From the NCBI RefSeq assembly GCF_000002995.4, contig NW_025062479.1:4928221-4992220 (forward strand): DNA of 64,000 bases, given 5' to 3'. The notes under the pieces are model-generated. The model did not search any database. It was not told where the DNA came from and saw only the letters and a list, made by a program, of their open reading frames with translations. The stretch comes from Brugia malayi. Taxonomy: Eukaryota > Nematoda > Chromadorea > Rhabditida > Onchocercidae. The translations under genes were made by a program, and so were the position numbers. Shown one piece after another: positions 46,609-60,400 of the stretch (positions are counted from its first letter, which is position 1; every line of letters begins with the position of its first letter).

Positions 46609-48066
46609 TCAATTTTCAGGATCAGCTTCAGCTTCACTGTTTGTATGACAACTTACTGGATAATTTGCAGGATGATCACAAAGATTTTCATTTGAGCTTT
46701 CAGCAGTTTGTAGGCTTCCATCGCCATTTCTCTGAAAAAGGAAGTAGATGTAATAGAGCAACAAAAACACTGAACAGGGATATATGGAATAAAATCAAAA
46801 CAAAAGAAACATAATTTTCTACAAGATTCTTGAAATTCACAGCAAAGATGCAGATAAATTACACTTTTCGGCAACATATTCGATTCTTCTGGCTGGCCAA
46901 CAATTACTGAGGCATTTCCATTTGTCTCCTGTTCTGCATCACTTTCTCCCATATATCCTTCCTGGATAATTAGGATCAATTCACTACTAATTTGTTTAGT
47001 ATAACATTACAACAACAAGAAAAAAAAAAGTCCTCAGTGCAGTACTCATCATAATATTTCAAAGTAAAGAAACAAAGGGAAACCTCATCAAATCCTTTTG
47101 GTTTATATTTGCCACAACAAAAGTTGCAACAACAATTGCAACAAAACATACAACCACAGCAACAAAAGAAACAGCAACACGTCGAAAGACCACAAATGAC
47201 GAACGCCCACTGAAAAAACCATAACAAATCACTGTTTGTTTACATACTCCTCTAACTTTCTAATCATGGCTTATCGAAGAGTCCTTACTTGTTCTGTGAG
47301 TATGGAACAAATCTCATGTCTCAGATACACAACAACATAATCAGGTATGAAATGAAGATAAAAATATCTTGTTCAATGTAAAATAAACGCTACTGCTTAT
47401 TGAAAAAAAATTTTTTTTATTTGAATAAGCTATACCTTAAACCAGGGCTTGAAAGCTAAACCGATTACAGCACCGTCATCACCAAACTGTTCCATTAACT
47501 TCAGACCCACGTCTCCATATTTATCGTATACTTTACGTCTTGTTGGTACCGACAGCACAGCATGTGCATGATTGATTTCTTTAAACTGAAGGATGACGGA
47601 AATTAGAGTTCTTGAATATGAACAACATTTTCCTGTTTTACATTAAAGTTATCTGCAAATATTACATCAAATTAAATTCTAAACGGATGAATTCCTTATA
47701 TATTATACGCATTGAAAGTGAAATCAGCTCAAAGTTCGTCAAAACCAACGCGTTCAGTTTTCTCCGGATCATTCTCTAAGTTCTTGTCGGGATGACACTT
47801 CAAGGCTAGTTTTCTGTAAGCACGCTTGATATCATCATCTGACGCATCCTTTGTAATACCCAAAATTTCATACAAACTAGGTCCTTTTGTTCTGGAATCA
47901 ATATGATTAGAATACTTGGAGGGTTTTGCAACAAATTCATTCAAACTATTATATAGAGAATTTTAATATATAAAAACAGAATTCTCATTACTTACTTCTT
48001 CTGTTTTGAATTAGACCTCTCATCTTCTTGTGAGTCGGATTCGCCCAAGTCTGATGGTGATACCAT
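46609..48066 (-). CDS. dnj-14: Cysteine string protein, J-domain vesicle co-chaperone (DNAJC5/DNJ-14)
   Basis: Palmitoylated Hsp40 on synaptic vesicles that works with Hsc70 to keep SNARE proteins folded. Minus-strand exons, in order of translation: 48066-47996, 47891-47750, 47585-47436, 47209-47084, 46961-46863, 46731-46609; phases fit and the sum is 236 aa. A Ser/Asp/Glu-rich N-terminus leads into the J domain from ~residue 27 ([20 protein letters not shown]) with the catalytic HPD at 57-59 (ALKCHPDKN). The linker has [16 protein letters not shown]. The cysteine string at 127-153 holds 15 cysteines ([16 protein letters not shown]...), more than enough to call the family. The tail is acidic and Gln/Asn/Ser-rich. 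The start lies behind an acceptor TTTATAG at ~48073, the likely trans-splice or 5'-UTR junction. A strong donor inside the last exon could give another C-terminus. Confidence 0.95.
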
Positions 48067-51000
48067 GACTTGCTATAAATAACGATAAATAGTCACGTCA
48101 TTTACATTACTTGCATGTCTAAAGTAGGTAGTGGTAAGAATAAAAAAATATTACGCAAGAATAAAATAATTTCAATGAAATGAACAAGTACAGCTACAGA
48201 TACCAGAAAGAATAAGTGGAGGACGGCAACGTCAGCAAACTTTCTCGGATTTAAACAGTGACAATGTCACCAGAGTAAGTTACAGCGATCTCACAAAGTC
48301 ATTCTACGAAGACAACGAAAACGACAACAGCAAGAAGAGTTGCAGGAAAAACTTCTTCTTACCCACACATCTCCAACTTGAAGAAATGCGGTCCCGTTAT
48401 ATTCAAACAGTGTTACGGTGACAGTGCACATGGACATTTCGTCTTTGTATTTTACTTTTTGGCATATGTTTGTGTAATGCTTATTTGATAAAAATCATAA
48501 GTGGGGATTGACTGCAAGAGAGAAGTAATACAAAAGCAATATAAAACTGATCGTAAATTAAATGAAGAAAAACCATCCATCAACCCTATAATAGGATGGT
48601 GAACTCTGTCAGAAATCAGCGATGAATAAAGACCGGTTTTATACATGAGGAAGGAGAACAAAGCTTTTTATTAATTTGTGAAAGCTGTTTAGATATTTTA
48701 TATTTTATTTACATCCCAGAACAGTTCGTCTAGAGGACTGAATTTTAATTCTTTGTTTTTACTTCCCGGAGTGGAATACTCTCACTGGTTGTTAGATTTT
48801 CATTCAATTAAGTACTGAAATAATAAAAGGATTAATTCTTCTTGATAATTCATAATGTGGTCACGGTAGAGTCCTTCCACGCTTATTTCTTTGAGTATTT
48901 TATGGTAATCTTTACTTTGGACAGTTAGATACGTCAAGCTATGCTACCAAATTTCATTAGGACATAAAGCCTGATAGATAACATATTAGGCATTCTGTGA
49001 TCTCGACTAAAGCTTCTACGATACTTTTACCATATGTGCCTAGCTGTTATTATTGTGCTAATAATAAGGTATTTAGATAAGCAAGATTTGTATATAACTA
49101 AAGTCTACTCCAATAAAATTAGAAAGCCAAAAATATTGCCATGGCGCATTTAAATAAAAACATTATATGATGTACAAAATGTGTTCGCACGAGAAATGGA
49201 AAAAGTGAATCATAATGCCTTCATTTGATTCATTTTTCTGTGTTCATAAAATGTGAAGTTTGGTATGATAATTAGCTAAAAAAAAAATAAGTTTGACAAA
49301 AGTTGAGGGCACCGACAACGGCTCATTTGTAATAATAGATCAATGCGAAACATTACTTTCAAATTTTTGAAAAGATTCATTATAAATTAAATGAATAGTG
49401 AATACGAAATATGACTGAAACTCTCAAAAATTATCATGAAATAATGCATTAATTCGACAGTCAACTTACTTAAATTTTCTTAATTAAGAAACTCCTGAAG
49501 AAAAGTAGAAATGCTTCCCAAAGAATGTTTCAGTTCTTGGCATTCAATAAGATTCAAGTAGCTTTTGATAGAATGACACGACATTGTCAACGATATATTT
49601 ACTTCACCTTTCAGAATAGTATGAGCAAAGACAGGTAAAAAAAGGATATTGAAAGGTGAGATACCATAGCGATGAGGAGTTCATTTAGAGAGGAATCTAA
49701 AATTAAGATCCAAATAAACAAAATATTACTTTAATATGAAATGAAGTTAGAGATGAAGAGAGAGAAAGAGTAGAAGCTAAGAAAGGCAAAAGAGATAAGT
49801 TCATTTATGCAGTTTGAAATAAAAACGCATTTCCCTTCCATTCTTTAGTTTTTGCTTAAAGTTATGAGAACAGGTGCGAATAGAGAGAGCCTTGATGTAA
49901 TGTACACTATTACAATGTGCAATTTATTGCTGCGCATAAATAAATATGCGTGCGGTGGATGCTTAAAGCTTCGGCTTGCACATCCACATGCCTCTATCTA
50001 AACAACTACGGTTCGTCAACTTCAATTTATTCTCTCTTATATTGATGATCGTTATGCTCTGTTCTCCTTACATTCCTCTATTCTTCTTATCATTGGCAGT
50101 GCAGCTTGCAAAAAGTAATCCAATTTAAGATTCCTGCCGGACAAATATCTTCTAGTTTGTAAATTGATGACGCTTCACTATCTTACTGTTTTCAAAAAAG
50201 CATGAACTTGAACATTTCATGGACCATCTCCAATGCATATCTTTTTTCCATTCTTCAAATAGTTACTTAAAATTGAAAATGGAGCATAGCTAAGAAGAGT
50301 TGCTTGATTCAAGTTTAATGAAACTCCTTTTGAAGACAAAAACATTAAAGGGAAATCATGGAGTGAAGTAATGAAATTACTCAAAATCATTTTAAAACGA
50401 TCACTTTTTGCATGCTCTGAAAGTGATAAGATCCCTCCTAATATTTCATTTAAAAATTTCTGTTCTAAACAAGGGTTGCAACCCATGCACTGATACATAC
50501 CATCACCGAAACAATGGATTAAATCTGAATATCATCCAACTTCTCAAAACAGTACTTTGCCAATTTTACGAACCAACCTAGCAGCATTATTATTAATTTG
50601 TCCTTCTTGCTTTGCTTTTCTACTTAAATATGTGCAGAATGTACCTGTTTTATCAATTTGTTTGCACTACTTTATTATTCTAATTTAACATGGCAAAAAA
50701 AATTGTGCAAGGCATATTTATTGTATTATAATATGAATTTATCGCCTCTTTTGCTTACCTTCATTATTCTTCTGCTCATTTTCTCTCCTCTCTATTTCCT
50801 CAAATATACGAAATTATTACCTGGCGAGAAAAAAGTATGTGAGAATTTTCATTGCAAGAATAGCTTCATTAATTAAAATAAAACCTAATTTATATGTATT
50901 TTATATTAGATCCAATTTACCTTGAAATGGAACTGACAGCATCTGAAGAGTGCTGAAATATAGCGTAGCATACATCCTGAGAATTCCAACCAAGTTGAGA

Positions 51001-51908
51001 AGGTACTACACACAACAATCGGCTAAGATTTAATTTACACTACCAAAAGTTCAATTAGCAAGTGTGCTAACCTGAGTGATTAAACAGCTGACATCAGCAT
51101 CTACTTCTAAAAGATAAGCTGTATGACGCCTTCTGCAGTAGTTATATTACACTAAATGCACAAGCAGTTCGGGCGTTATCGAATAAATACGTGTGACAGC
51201 AAGATGTTGTATAAGTTGTGTGCTGCAGTAGTAAAACTGTGCAATATTTTAAAATACACCTTTTTCTGTTTCGGCTTAATTTTTGATAAATAGCTTGTTG
51301 AAAGTTAGGGAAAGTGAAAGTTTCTCAAAGAATATTTTTGCGAAGTAGATTTCTTCTCAGTTTATAAATTCTGCTTTGTATTTTTCTCATATATTAAAAT
51401 TTATTTTTTTTTAATTTTAAAAAAATTGAAATTAAGAATTTTAATACAAACCTAAGCATATCTTTATTGTCGCCTTCACTTTCATTCTTCCACCCATCAG
51501 TTGAATGACCTTTTTTCAAAAATCCATCTTTTATGTTTGTTCCTTTCCAAATTTAACAGTAAAAATGAGATATATAAATTATTACAATTTCCATTTATTC
51601 TCGTACGCATCAAATAATCGTTTTACGGAAATTGCCATTGAATTTTTTAAAACATATACTAATATATGAATAAATTCAAGCGCAAAAATATTTCAGAAGT
51701 AAAAAGTCCTCTCTATCAAAATTAATCATCCTAGATACAGTCACCATTTCATTAAAAAATCATTCAAGTATTGTGATGAAAAAGAAATTGATGCTGTTAG
51801 TTCGATTCATTTATTTGGCACGCATTTTCTCGCGTTCAGTAGTTATTTATAACTTAATAAATATCAGCAGATAAAGGAATAAAGATGGAAAGCAAACTTT
51901 CTCATAAT
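48067..51908. other. Divergent intergenic region dnj-14 / sup-18
   Basis: About 3.8 kb between two divergent starts, so it should contain both promoters. The part next to dnj-14 (48180-48440) is somewhat richer in GC and could hold a noncoding 5' exon. A 93-codon minus-strand frame at 50217-50498 and a hydrophobic plus-strand frame at 50658-50876 are unrecognised and not supported by splice signals. Confidence 0.4.
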
Positions 51909-51915
51909 ATTGCAG
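51909..51915 (+). promoter_or_regulatory. Trans-splice acceptor abutting the sup-18 start codon
   Basis: ATTGCAG ends at 51915 and the ATG begins at 51916, so a spliced leader would be joined directly to the start codon, leaving no gene-encoded 5' UTR. No upstream exon is seen. Confidence 0.5.
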
Positions 51916-54369
51916 ATGTTAACGGAAGGTAATTGGCGATGGGAAGTTGTACATTCATGCACCAATGTGTTTTGTTTAACACTTGTGATTGCATTTGTCA
52001 TCGCCCAACTTATATCATTGTTCCGATTAACTAAAGCCCGGAAGCAAAATACGGTTGTAACGGTACAGGAACGAAAATTCATTCCGAAAGCACCAGTGAC
52101 TGACAAACAGGTGTCAGCTTTTAAGAAATGCTGGCATCCATATGTTATCATATTTCTAAAGTCATGACAGCATGCATTAATACTTTAGAAACGGCAATTA
52201 TGCGCATCAGTTTAAAAATTAATTTTAACAGATAGGCGATGTTATCGAAAGTGTCGTGAATTATGGAGAGGTCTTTGGCATAAAGAAGGTACCATACCAT
52301 CGCTTGCGTCTGCATGACGATGAAGCCTTATTGAGGTAGTTTAGTTTTCCTATTAAAATGTTTTAAATGTTGCTCAGCACTGACAGAATTTTATTTTAGT
52401 TGGACCTTATGAGATGCATATTTTCAGTTATCGAAGAATTCCATTTGATTTGTCCACCAATTAAACTAGCCTTCTCGAAATTTAATTAATTTAAATAAAA
52501 TCTCATTTTAAATCCAAAAAAGCCTTATCTTATGACAACATTACCTAACTATAGCTAATATAAGTTATTGCAACCAAACTTTATAATAATGTTTCGTATA
52601 TTTATAATACTTAGTCTTTCTTGTTTCTCCATTATTTCCATTTCTTAAAAATAATAACTTTCTGAATTAAACCTGAAAACATCCAATTGAAACTTGAAAT
52701 TTCAATTTAAAAAAAAAACCCAAGGTCTCAGCTGTTCTATGAAAATATGAAGATGCGACGATGTATTCAAGAATTTAGTCCTCGTCCAGTACCTTCGAAA
52801 CTGATTCAAAATATCATCAAATCAGCAGGTACGGCAAAATCATCAAATTGAAATTAATCAGCTTTTTAAATACCGCAAAAACAATTAATATGCAAAAGGG
52901 GATACCAAAGAGCAATTGACTTGTTTAAGTATAAGTAATTTTATTGAAATTTCAAAACGGAATCGAAAAAATTGAAAACCCAAGAAATTTGGCAATATTC
53001 GGATGGATTCGCTGTCAAATTTGAAAATTTTTTTTAGGTACCGCACCGAGTGCAGGCAATCTGCAACCATGGATGTTTTGCGTAATCAGTAATTATGGAG
53101 TAAAAGCTACGATAAGAAAGATTATTGAGGAGGAAGAACGAAGCACTTATAGCAAAAAGTTTCTGGAAACTTATGACTTGATTAACTTTTAAATTTTGTT
53201 GCAAAGTAGATTATTAATTCTGATAAAGATTCACAATAAAGATTCACAGGAAATCTAATGGGTCCTATACGTCTAAGTGATCAGGAATCATATAAAAACA
53301 TATATTTGGACAGGAAGTCAGTTAAATAATTTTAACAAAGGCATGCACATTCGATTGAAAATACAAATTAAAAGTCTGATATTCAATCTGAATTAATATC
53401 CGACTTATTATGTCATCGAGAGAGATGATATCGTCCAGTGATAAGAGTGTTTTTGTTCAGGATGGGAGCTGATTGGGTGCTGGATATAGCAGAACTGAAA
53501 GTTATATGGTCCAAACCATATCTTACTGAAGCCCCTCATCTCATTGTGGTGATGAAACAAGTAGAATTTACAGTTAATTTGTTTCGCTTTATTTGAAAGC
53601 ATAATGTTAATTTATTACCAGTTCTCATGTTAAGAATTGCAAGTAAAGCCAATTTAATTCCTAGCTAAGATAGCGTGATAAAAGTGTCTTACGAATAGAA
53701 TGAAAAAAAAGTTTTAATTCCTTTCACATCAAAATTTCATTTAAGAAATTCAATTATATCCAATTTTTGTTTCGTTTATTGTTAATAAAAAAATCTTTTC
53801 TCACATATTTTACTTTTTTATCTACTATAAATTATTGAATAGCTAAATTTAATTTATCTTTATAGAGTTATTAGATACTTAATTAACCATCTATTCAAGT
53901 TTCAGGCTCATTTGATCAATGATTCAAATGAGTTGACTTCAACGCATTACAATCAAATAAGTATCGGTATAACAGTTGGCATTTTAATCGCAGCTCTTCA
54001 GGTTACTTTGCAGTATTATTAAAAGTTTGCTTCACTTTAATTTCTATCTATATATTTTTATTAATTGCCTTTTAGAGATTGAGTGCTAAATTATTGAAAA
54101 TCTTCCAGGCAACTTATTTAATTTGGTGCTAACAATGATCTCAATTGCTGAACTTTTTTTAGGAAATCTAAAAATATTTCCAGGATGCAGGACTAGCTAC
54201 TTCAATCACCTATCCATTATACGGTGGTGAAAAAATTCGAAAACACCTGAAAAGACCACCGGACGAAGAGGTTTTTCTTCTTTTACCGGTTGGATTTCCA
54301 GCCAAAAACGTTACCGTACCTGATCTTAAACGTAAATCCGTTGAAGAAATAATTCGATGTTACGTATAA
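51916..54369 (+). CDS. sup-18: Iodotyrosine deiodinase-like flavoprotein (IYD/SUP-18)
   Basis: Membrane-anchored nitroreductase-fold FMN enzyme. Mammalian IYD removes iodide from iodotyrosines; C. elegans SUP-18 instead regulates the two-pore potassium channel SUP-9 in muscle, a more likely role here. Seven exons, 51916-52110, 52232-52335, 52725-52828, 53038-53158, 53461-53560, 53906-54001 and 54184-54369, give 301 aa (human ~290). One N-terminal membrane helix spans ~15-37. FMN-binding landmarks are MRRC (human RRS), SAGTAPSAGNLQPW (~133-146) and the C-terminal LLLPVGFPA. The active-site lid reads RKIIEEEERSTY (~161-172), keeping the Glu and Tyr that hold the substrate in human IYD, and ELKVIWSKPYL keeps the matching Lys. 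The enzyme therefore looks catalytically competent. AATAAA at 54645. Confidence 0.93.
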
Positions 54370-54644
54370 CGACCTTATTATTTTCCTGTAATAATCCAAT
54401 CGTTTTTAAAACCCTAAAATTTTCATATTTTCTGGAAGTGAGTGTGTCTGGTGAAAATGAAAAGATAAAGAAAAGGATATAATGAGGAAGAATTACTCAA
54501 TGAGCCAACTGTTTTATATTGGAATTAATAATCCTTTTATATCAGAATTAATACTAGTTAAAAAAAAAACTGGGTTTGCATCCTGAAGTAAGACGTTATT
54601 TATTGCATATATGAAACATTCATTCCATCTGCAGGTTGTCAATG

Positions 54645-54650
54645 AATAAA
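54645..54650 (+). terminator. Poly(A) signal of the sup-18 gene
   Basis: AATAAA lies 275 bases after the stop codon. Confidence 0.5.
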
Positions 54651-57359
54651 TTGAGGCAAATAGTTAAACAATAACATTTTATTTGTAATAGTTTAAACAA
54701 TAACACTTTATCACACAGAAAAAGATTAATATAATGGATGGTATTCAGAATTTCCACGCAGCTTTGATTATTTTGGTGCAAAGACACTGATTTGCAAGGT
54801 TTTTGGCTGAATCTTAACTACAGTTTCTTCTAAAGTAATTCAAAAGATTAATATAATAATTATTAATGCAGAAATGGGGAACGCTATGTTATTGTTTGGG
54901 TTTTAAACAAAACATGGAATTAAAAAATTGGAATTTCTTAAATTAAATACATTAATTGTTCTATAACCTGCTCATATTATTGATCTTTTTGCCGAGTGAC
55001 ACGAAATATATAAAATGATAGATAAAGTAATTCGTTCTACTTTAAAGAGCACTTTCCAAAACTGATTAATCTATGAGAACAATTTTCTAACGTACTATTA
55101 TCGGTACGTTATTGAACGAACATTCATCAAACAATCCAATCACCTGTTTGTTACTCACCTATACCTATTTTCGACGTATTCTATTCCCGTTCATACAGTT
55201 TTCCATGTTTCAAAGCTGGAAATATTTTTACGTGTTAAAAATGTCATAAATGGCATTTACGTTGTAGCAAAAAAAAATTATGAACATCATTTTATTTCTA
55301 TTCTAATGCGTTAGGTTTTTCAAGAAAGTTGCTGGTACCATAAAGAATTCCGATTATATATATATTAAATGACTACCATCAGTGCTTCACTGAAAAACAA
55401 CAGGCTTTTTTGCGCTGAAGCATTATTTTTTTCTGTTAACTTGCTCATGCATACGTAAGTAACTCATGGAATCGTCCACCAACATCAATTCTAGCTGACA
55501 AACAGAAAGTTTAAGATTTAACAACTGCAACAAAAAGCAAAACGAAACACTGGGGAAGAAATAGTTTTATTTTTGTAATTCTTAAATAATTTTGCTTTCG
55601 TAATTGTTCTTTTAACGTTAATTTTCTGTAAGTACTCGTCACACTTATAAAAGATTCGCTGATATTTCAGTGCTCATCAAATCATTCAGTGAACATTTGT
55701 CTCTTCGTGTCTGTATATCTTCACTTTTAGTTTTTAGACCATTTGTCCTTCTTCTCTTGGTGGTATTACAGATTGAAGGAGTAATTTTTCCGCCATTTTA
55801 GCTGCTATAACGTTCTATTAAGACTGGAAGTTGATTTAGGAAATTTCTATTTATCAGAATTAGTTGAAACATTGTGGTCTTATTATGCATTATTATATAT
55901 GACTGTTTATTAGGTAAGCAAAATACGTTCATTCCATCGTGTTTATTAATCAATGATGACAGCGCTACTTTTAACGTACTGTTCCTTCTATTAACTCTTA
56001 ATTCTATTTCATAATCAGAGGCATAAAATATATGTGAAGCTGTCATAAAATAATTTACTTTAAGCAGTCATACATTCTTTTTCTTTTTTTGTCTCCTTTA
56101 TCCTTTATATCCTTCTTATGTTCGTAAAATTTCCTGAATGAAATGAACAGATGTTTTCTCTGTTTGTTATTGCGCTATTTTAACTCAGCCTTACTTTGTC
56201 AGATCCGTTGAAGAAAGTGAAGTTTTACGTTCACAAAGTACACTAGCCAAATACCCAAATAACGACAAAAAAAGTCAAATTCAATTCTTTCATTATCTTT
56301 CATTGAAGGGACAGGAATGACGGAGTGGTCATCCACTGCGAATGTAAAATCGTCTCGAAATTTTTGAAAACATTTCCTTCATCGACTGATGATAGTCTAA
56401 TAGCTAGAATTAGACCCCGATGAATCCCATTCTGCAATACGTCCCATTTGTAACTATGTCATTACCGATGAAAATGGTTATTTGAAAGGACAGCTTCATT
56501 TTGCCGAGAGATTGGGAAATGACAATGATGATTTTTGAAGTTCTTCGCTACAGTGCTGTGAGAGTCATCATGGATGTCATTACAATCTCCATCGTATTCA
56601 CCATTTGGGTGAGAAGTGTGAGAAGAGAAAATATAATGAACCCTGAAGATGAGCGAGAAGTATTGTTGTTTGCAAAATATAACGTCGTGGAAAGTTTAAT
56701 AGATACAGCAACAATACCTGGTTGGAAAAGGTGACGAGAAAGCTTTAATTGGAGGGAAATGGCAGTATCAGAGGGTGGTAGATAGAGCAGGACAGGGTAT
56801 GTAGGAGGAAGAGTTGTCAGAGTGACCAAAGTAATCAGAGTAGCCATTGCATTGTCTATGGTCAGATTGAGGACACAGCGACAGCAATGTTGCGAACCGG
56901 AGAATTCCTCCCTCTCTTCATTTACAGCCTTACTGTTGGCCCTCGAATAACGCTGGATAATGGTCAGAATAAAAAAAAAAAGGATTATTGGCCAGTTATT
57001 CTCCTATTTATCATATTTCCGTATTTTATAATATAAGGGTTAGTATAGCGCGTTGTTGTAGTATGATCGTTATGGAGTGGTTAAGATGTGAATTCTTTGT
57101 CGCTACATTTACTTAACTAGTTAAACTATAGATGTGTTTCGCTAATTCTCATTATAATCTGTGGTTAACATTTCGCTGGTGATATTCTTTATACATTCCT
57201 TTTTCTGTCCATTCGTTTTATATTTCTCTGGGAAGTTATCCAACTCTTTCCTTCTATTTTCGTCAAAAAAAACTCGTGAATCCATTTGTTGAATTGTAAA
57301 ATAAGTGACGGGACTTTAAGTTTGTCAGAAAACAATTTCAAATACGAAAAAACTGCCAT
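54651..57359. other. Intergenic region sup-18 / klp-12
   Basis: About 2.7 kb, AT-rich, with a somewhat GC-richer patch at 56480-56960 that holds overlapping frames on both strands (56501-56734 plus, 56548-56847 minus). Neither resembles a known protein. The klp-12 promoter is expected on the right. Confidence 0.4.
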
Positions 57360-57387
57360 TTTTCAGTACTACAAAACACTTTTCAGT
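57360..57387 (+). promoter_or_regulatory. Two tandem candidate trans-splice acceptors of klp-12
   Basis: TTTTTCAG and TTTTCAG, each followed by TACTA, occur about 20 bases apart just before the klp-12 ATG at 57414. Either could receive a spliced leader. The start follows within 27-48 bases. Confidence 0.5.
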
Positions 57388-57413
57388 ACTAACAAAAAGC
57401 TGATTGCACACAA

Positions 57414-60400
57414 ATGGACGACTCAAGTTGTGTGCGCGTTGCAGTAAGGTGATATTTCCTAACATTTTATCCACACTGTTATTGTTGAAGGCTGAAATGC
57501 TGAAGGAACTCTTGCTAAATTTCTGCCTAATTTCCTATAACAACTCAAAATACTGCTAAGTTGTCTTTTTATTTACACCTACAGAAGTAGGGCAATTAGC
57601 AACGAAACCGCTATGAAAAGATAGAAATAGGTAAGAAATAGCGTGTGTCATTTGTTTCAGTTTCATTTTTCAGCATTCCTTTAACTTGTTTGCAGGGTGA
57701 GACCGCAATCTGAGCGAGAGAAAGTTGAAAACAGTCACGTTTGTACAAATGTTTTACAAAAAGAAGCACAGGTACCGGACTGCACAAATTTGCTTGCACT
57801 AGCATGCATTTTCATAGCATATGTAAAATGCAATAGCTGACTTATTAAAGTTTATTTGCATAAATTGTCAATTGTTGTCTTGTTTACAGATAACGATTGG
57901 TGGTGAAAGAAGCTTTACATTTGATTATGCATTTGATATTGGAACTCATCAGCAAAAAATTTATGATGATTGTGTTAAAAATTTAATCGAAGGAACTTTT
58001 GAAGGTTTTAATGCAACCGTTCTAGCTTATGGTCAGGTGTGTTTCTCATTTTGTAGAAATATTTGACCAAGTACATTTATTACTGTCTAGTGCTGCCTCA
58101 TTTCAGTTTCATTAATTTTGTGCTGATACGGTGTTTTTTGTGACACTTGCTTACTGTCTAGATTTATCACATTCGTTTGTTTCTGTAAGAATGCGTGATT
58201 ATTTGTAAGTATGCATGGAATTCATAAACTTCCAAGTATAATGTGTAATATAATGTGTTACAGACTGGCAGTGGTAAAACTTATACGATGGGTACAGCGT
58301 TTGATATGATGGATGTAATGAACGAAATCGATGTGGGTATTGTGCCACGCGCCATTAGGCATCTGTTTTCTGGAATGGACTCTCGCAAACAACAGGCTTT
58401 AGAGCAAGGTTTCGTAGAGCCTTGTTTTGACATTGTTGCACAGTTTGTTGAGGTACGTTAAACAGAAATGCTTCTTAAAGCGCAAATCAAATTAAAAGTT
58501 TTTTCACCTTCAATTCCGCTTTTTCGATTTATCCATCATTCGACTAATCCATATTTTTCCAATCAAAGCACTCTTTTTTTCAGTTGTACAATGAAGATAT
58601 AATTGATTTATTAAGCCATGAACGATCACCTACAGGCCTTCGTATTCACGAAGATGCGAAGGGAGAAATCTTCTTAAATGGTGTAACACGAGTTACAGTA
58701 ACAAGTCCCTCACAGGTTAATAACATTTGAACTCTACCATGACTTGTTAAAATCAGTTTTTAAAACTACTATCCAAAGTACTTTTAGAACAAGGCCTTTT
58801 TATGTTATCTGTTACTTTAGTGCATTACACAGTTTGATGAAATTGATGAAATGTGAGGATGTTTTTCAAGATATGAATTTCATGGTTTCCTCGATTTTAG
58901 ACACTGGAGGTCTTGAAAAATGGTGCACTAAATCGAAAAACTGCGTCAACCAATATGAATGAACAATCATCGCGTTCACATGCCATTTTCACAGTGATAA
59001 TTAAACAACAACGGACTGTTGTTGTCAAAGTACATCATTTAGCTTAGTAACATTTAAATTCGCATTTATGCTCTCCACTAGATTTTTATGTCTAGCAATT
59101 TAAAGTTTTTGGTTTCAGCCGTGTTTTGATCCGCAAACTGTTGAACAAGGTGACGAAACTTCTGCATCAGAAGATCCTCCTGCGACTGAGCTGGAACTTC
59201 TAAGTGCCAAGTTTCATTTCGTTGATTTGGCTGGTTCGGAGCGTTTAAAACGCACCGGTGCTACTGGTGATCGAATTAAAGAAGGGATTAATATCAATTT
59301 TGGATTGGTATTAACTTCTCCTTTATTTTTCTTTAATATGCAAAACTAAAAAATTGTTTTTCTACTCTTGTCGATAAGGGCTGTATATCGAAAAGAATAT
59401 TATGTCAAGCATAATATTTCTTTTGATTCCAGTTAGCATTGGGTAATGTTATATGCGCTTTAACTACACCCACAGCAGTGGACAAAATGGTGCATATACC
59501 ATATCGAGATTCAAAGCTAACTCGTCTTCTCCAAGATTCACTTGGCGGAAACAGGTCATGATCAAAATTATTCATGAATAACACGCTTTTTGTTAGTAAA
59601 ATGAAATCAGTATATTAGTATGATATATGGCGGTTTTTAGTCGAACTTTAATGATTGCCTGTATCAGTCCATCGGATTGCGATTACGTAGAAACACTAAA
59701 TACCCTGAAATATGCTAACCGAGCAAAAGATATCAAAAATAAGGTATTTTATTATTTCAGTTTAACAAGATTTATTTATACTAATTTATGAATTTAGAAT
59801 ATGATGCACCTGTGCAGTTAGATTTTTTAGGTTATAGCAAATCAGGATAAGTCAAGCAAATTAATTGGAACTTTGCGCTCACGCATAGCCGAATTAGAGG
59901 CCGAATTGTTAGACTTTAAACAGGTTATTTTATAGTGCTGCTGTGTATTTCAACCCTCATGAATTTAAGTGGTCAAATTAACATAGTTTTTTCTTTTTTT
60001 TAAAAAAAAAAAAATAAAGCATCCTACTTTATATTGTGAATACCTCTAAAAGATTAGTCAATCACATATTTTGCAGGGTCGAATAATAGTTTCAGATGGT
60101 ATTGAGTCCTTCAACGATCAGTATAGAGAGAACGTTTTGTTACAGGTTTGATATATAAATAGCTAGTGGATAGAAGATTCAAATTAAGGGAAGTTATTGG
60201 TATCCATTTTTGTGATGCCAAATTAGCAGTGGAAGCTTTATTCAGGCTTTATAAAAGGTGAATTTAATACATTCTCGGGGATATGTTTTTAAGTATGGTG
60301 AAATGTTGAGAATAAAAAAAGTTTTTTTCACAACTTATTGTTTTAAATTTAAAGTTATTAGAGTTCATTTTATTGCTAAAGTGACTTGAATCATTGCTTC

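Noticed and set aside
50217..50498. 93-codon minus-strand frame
   Set aside because: No recognisable motif and no convincing splice partners on either side; kept only as a note in the intergenic entry.
56501..56847. Overlapping frames on both strands upstream of klp-12
   Set aside because: The two mirror each other, have no motif, and neither links to flanking exons.
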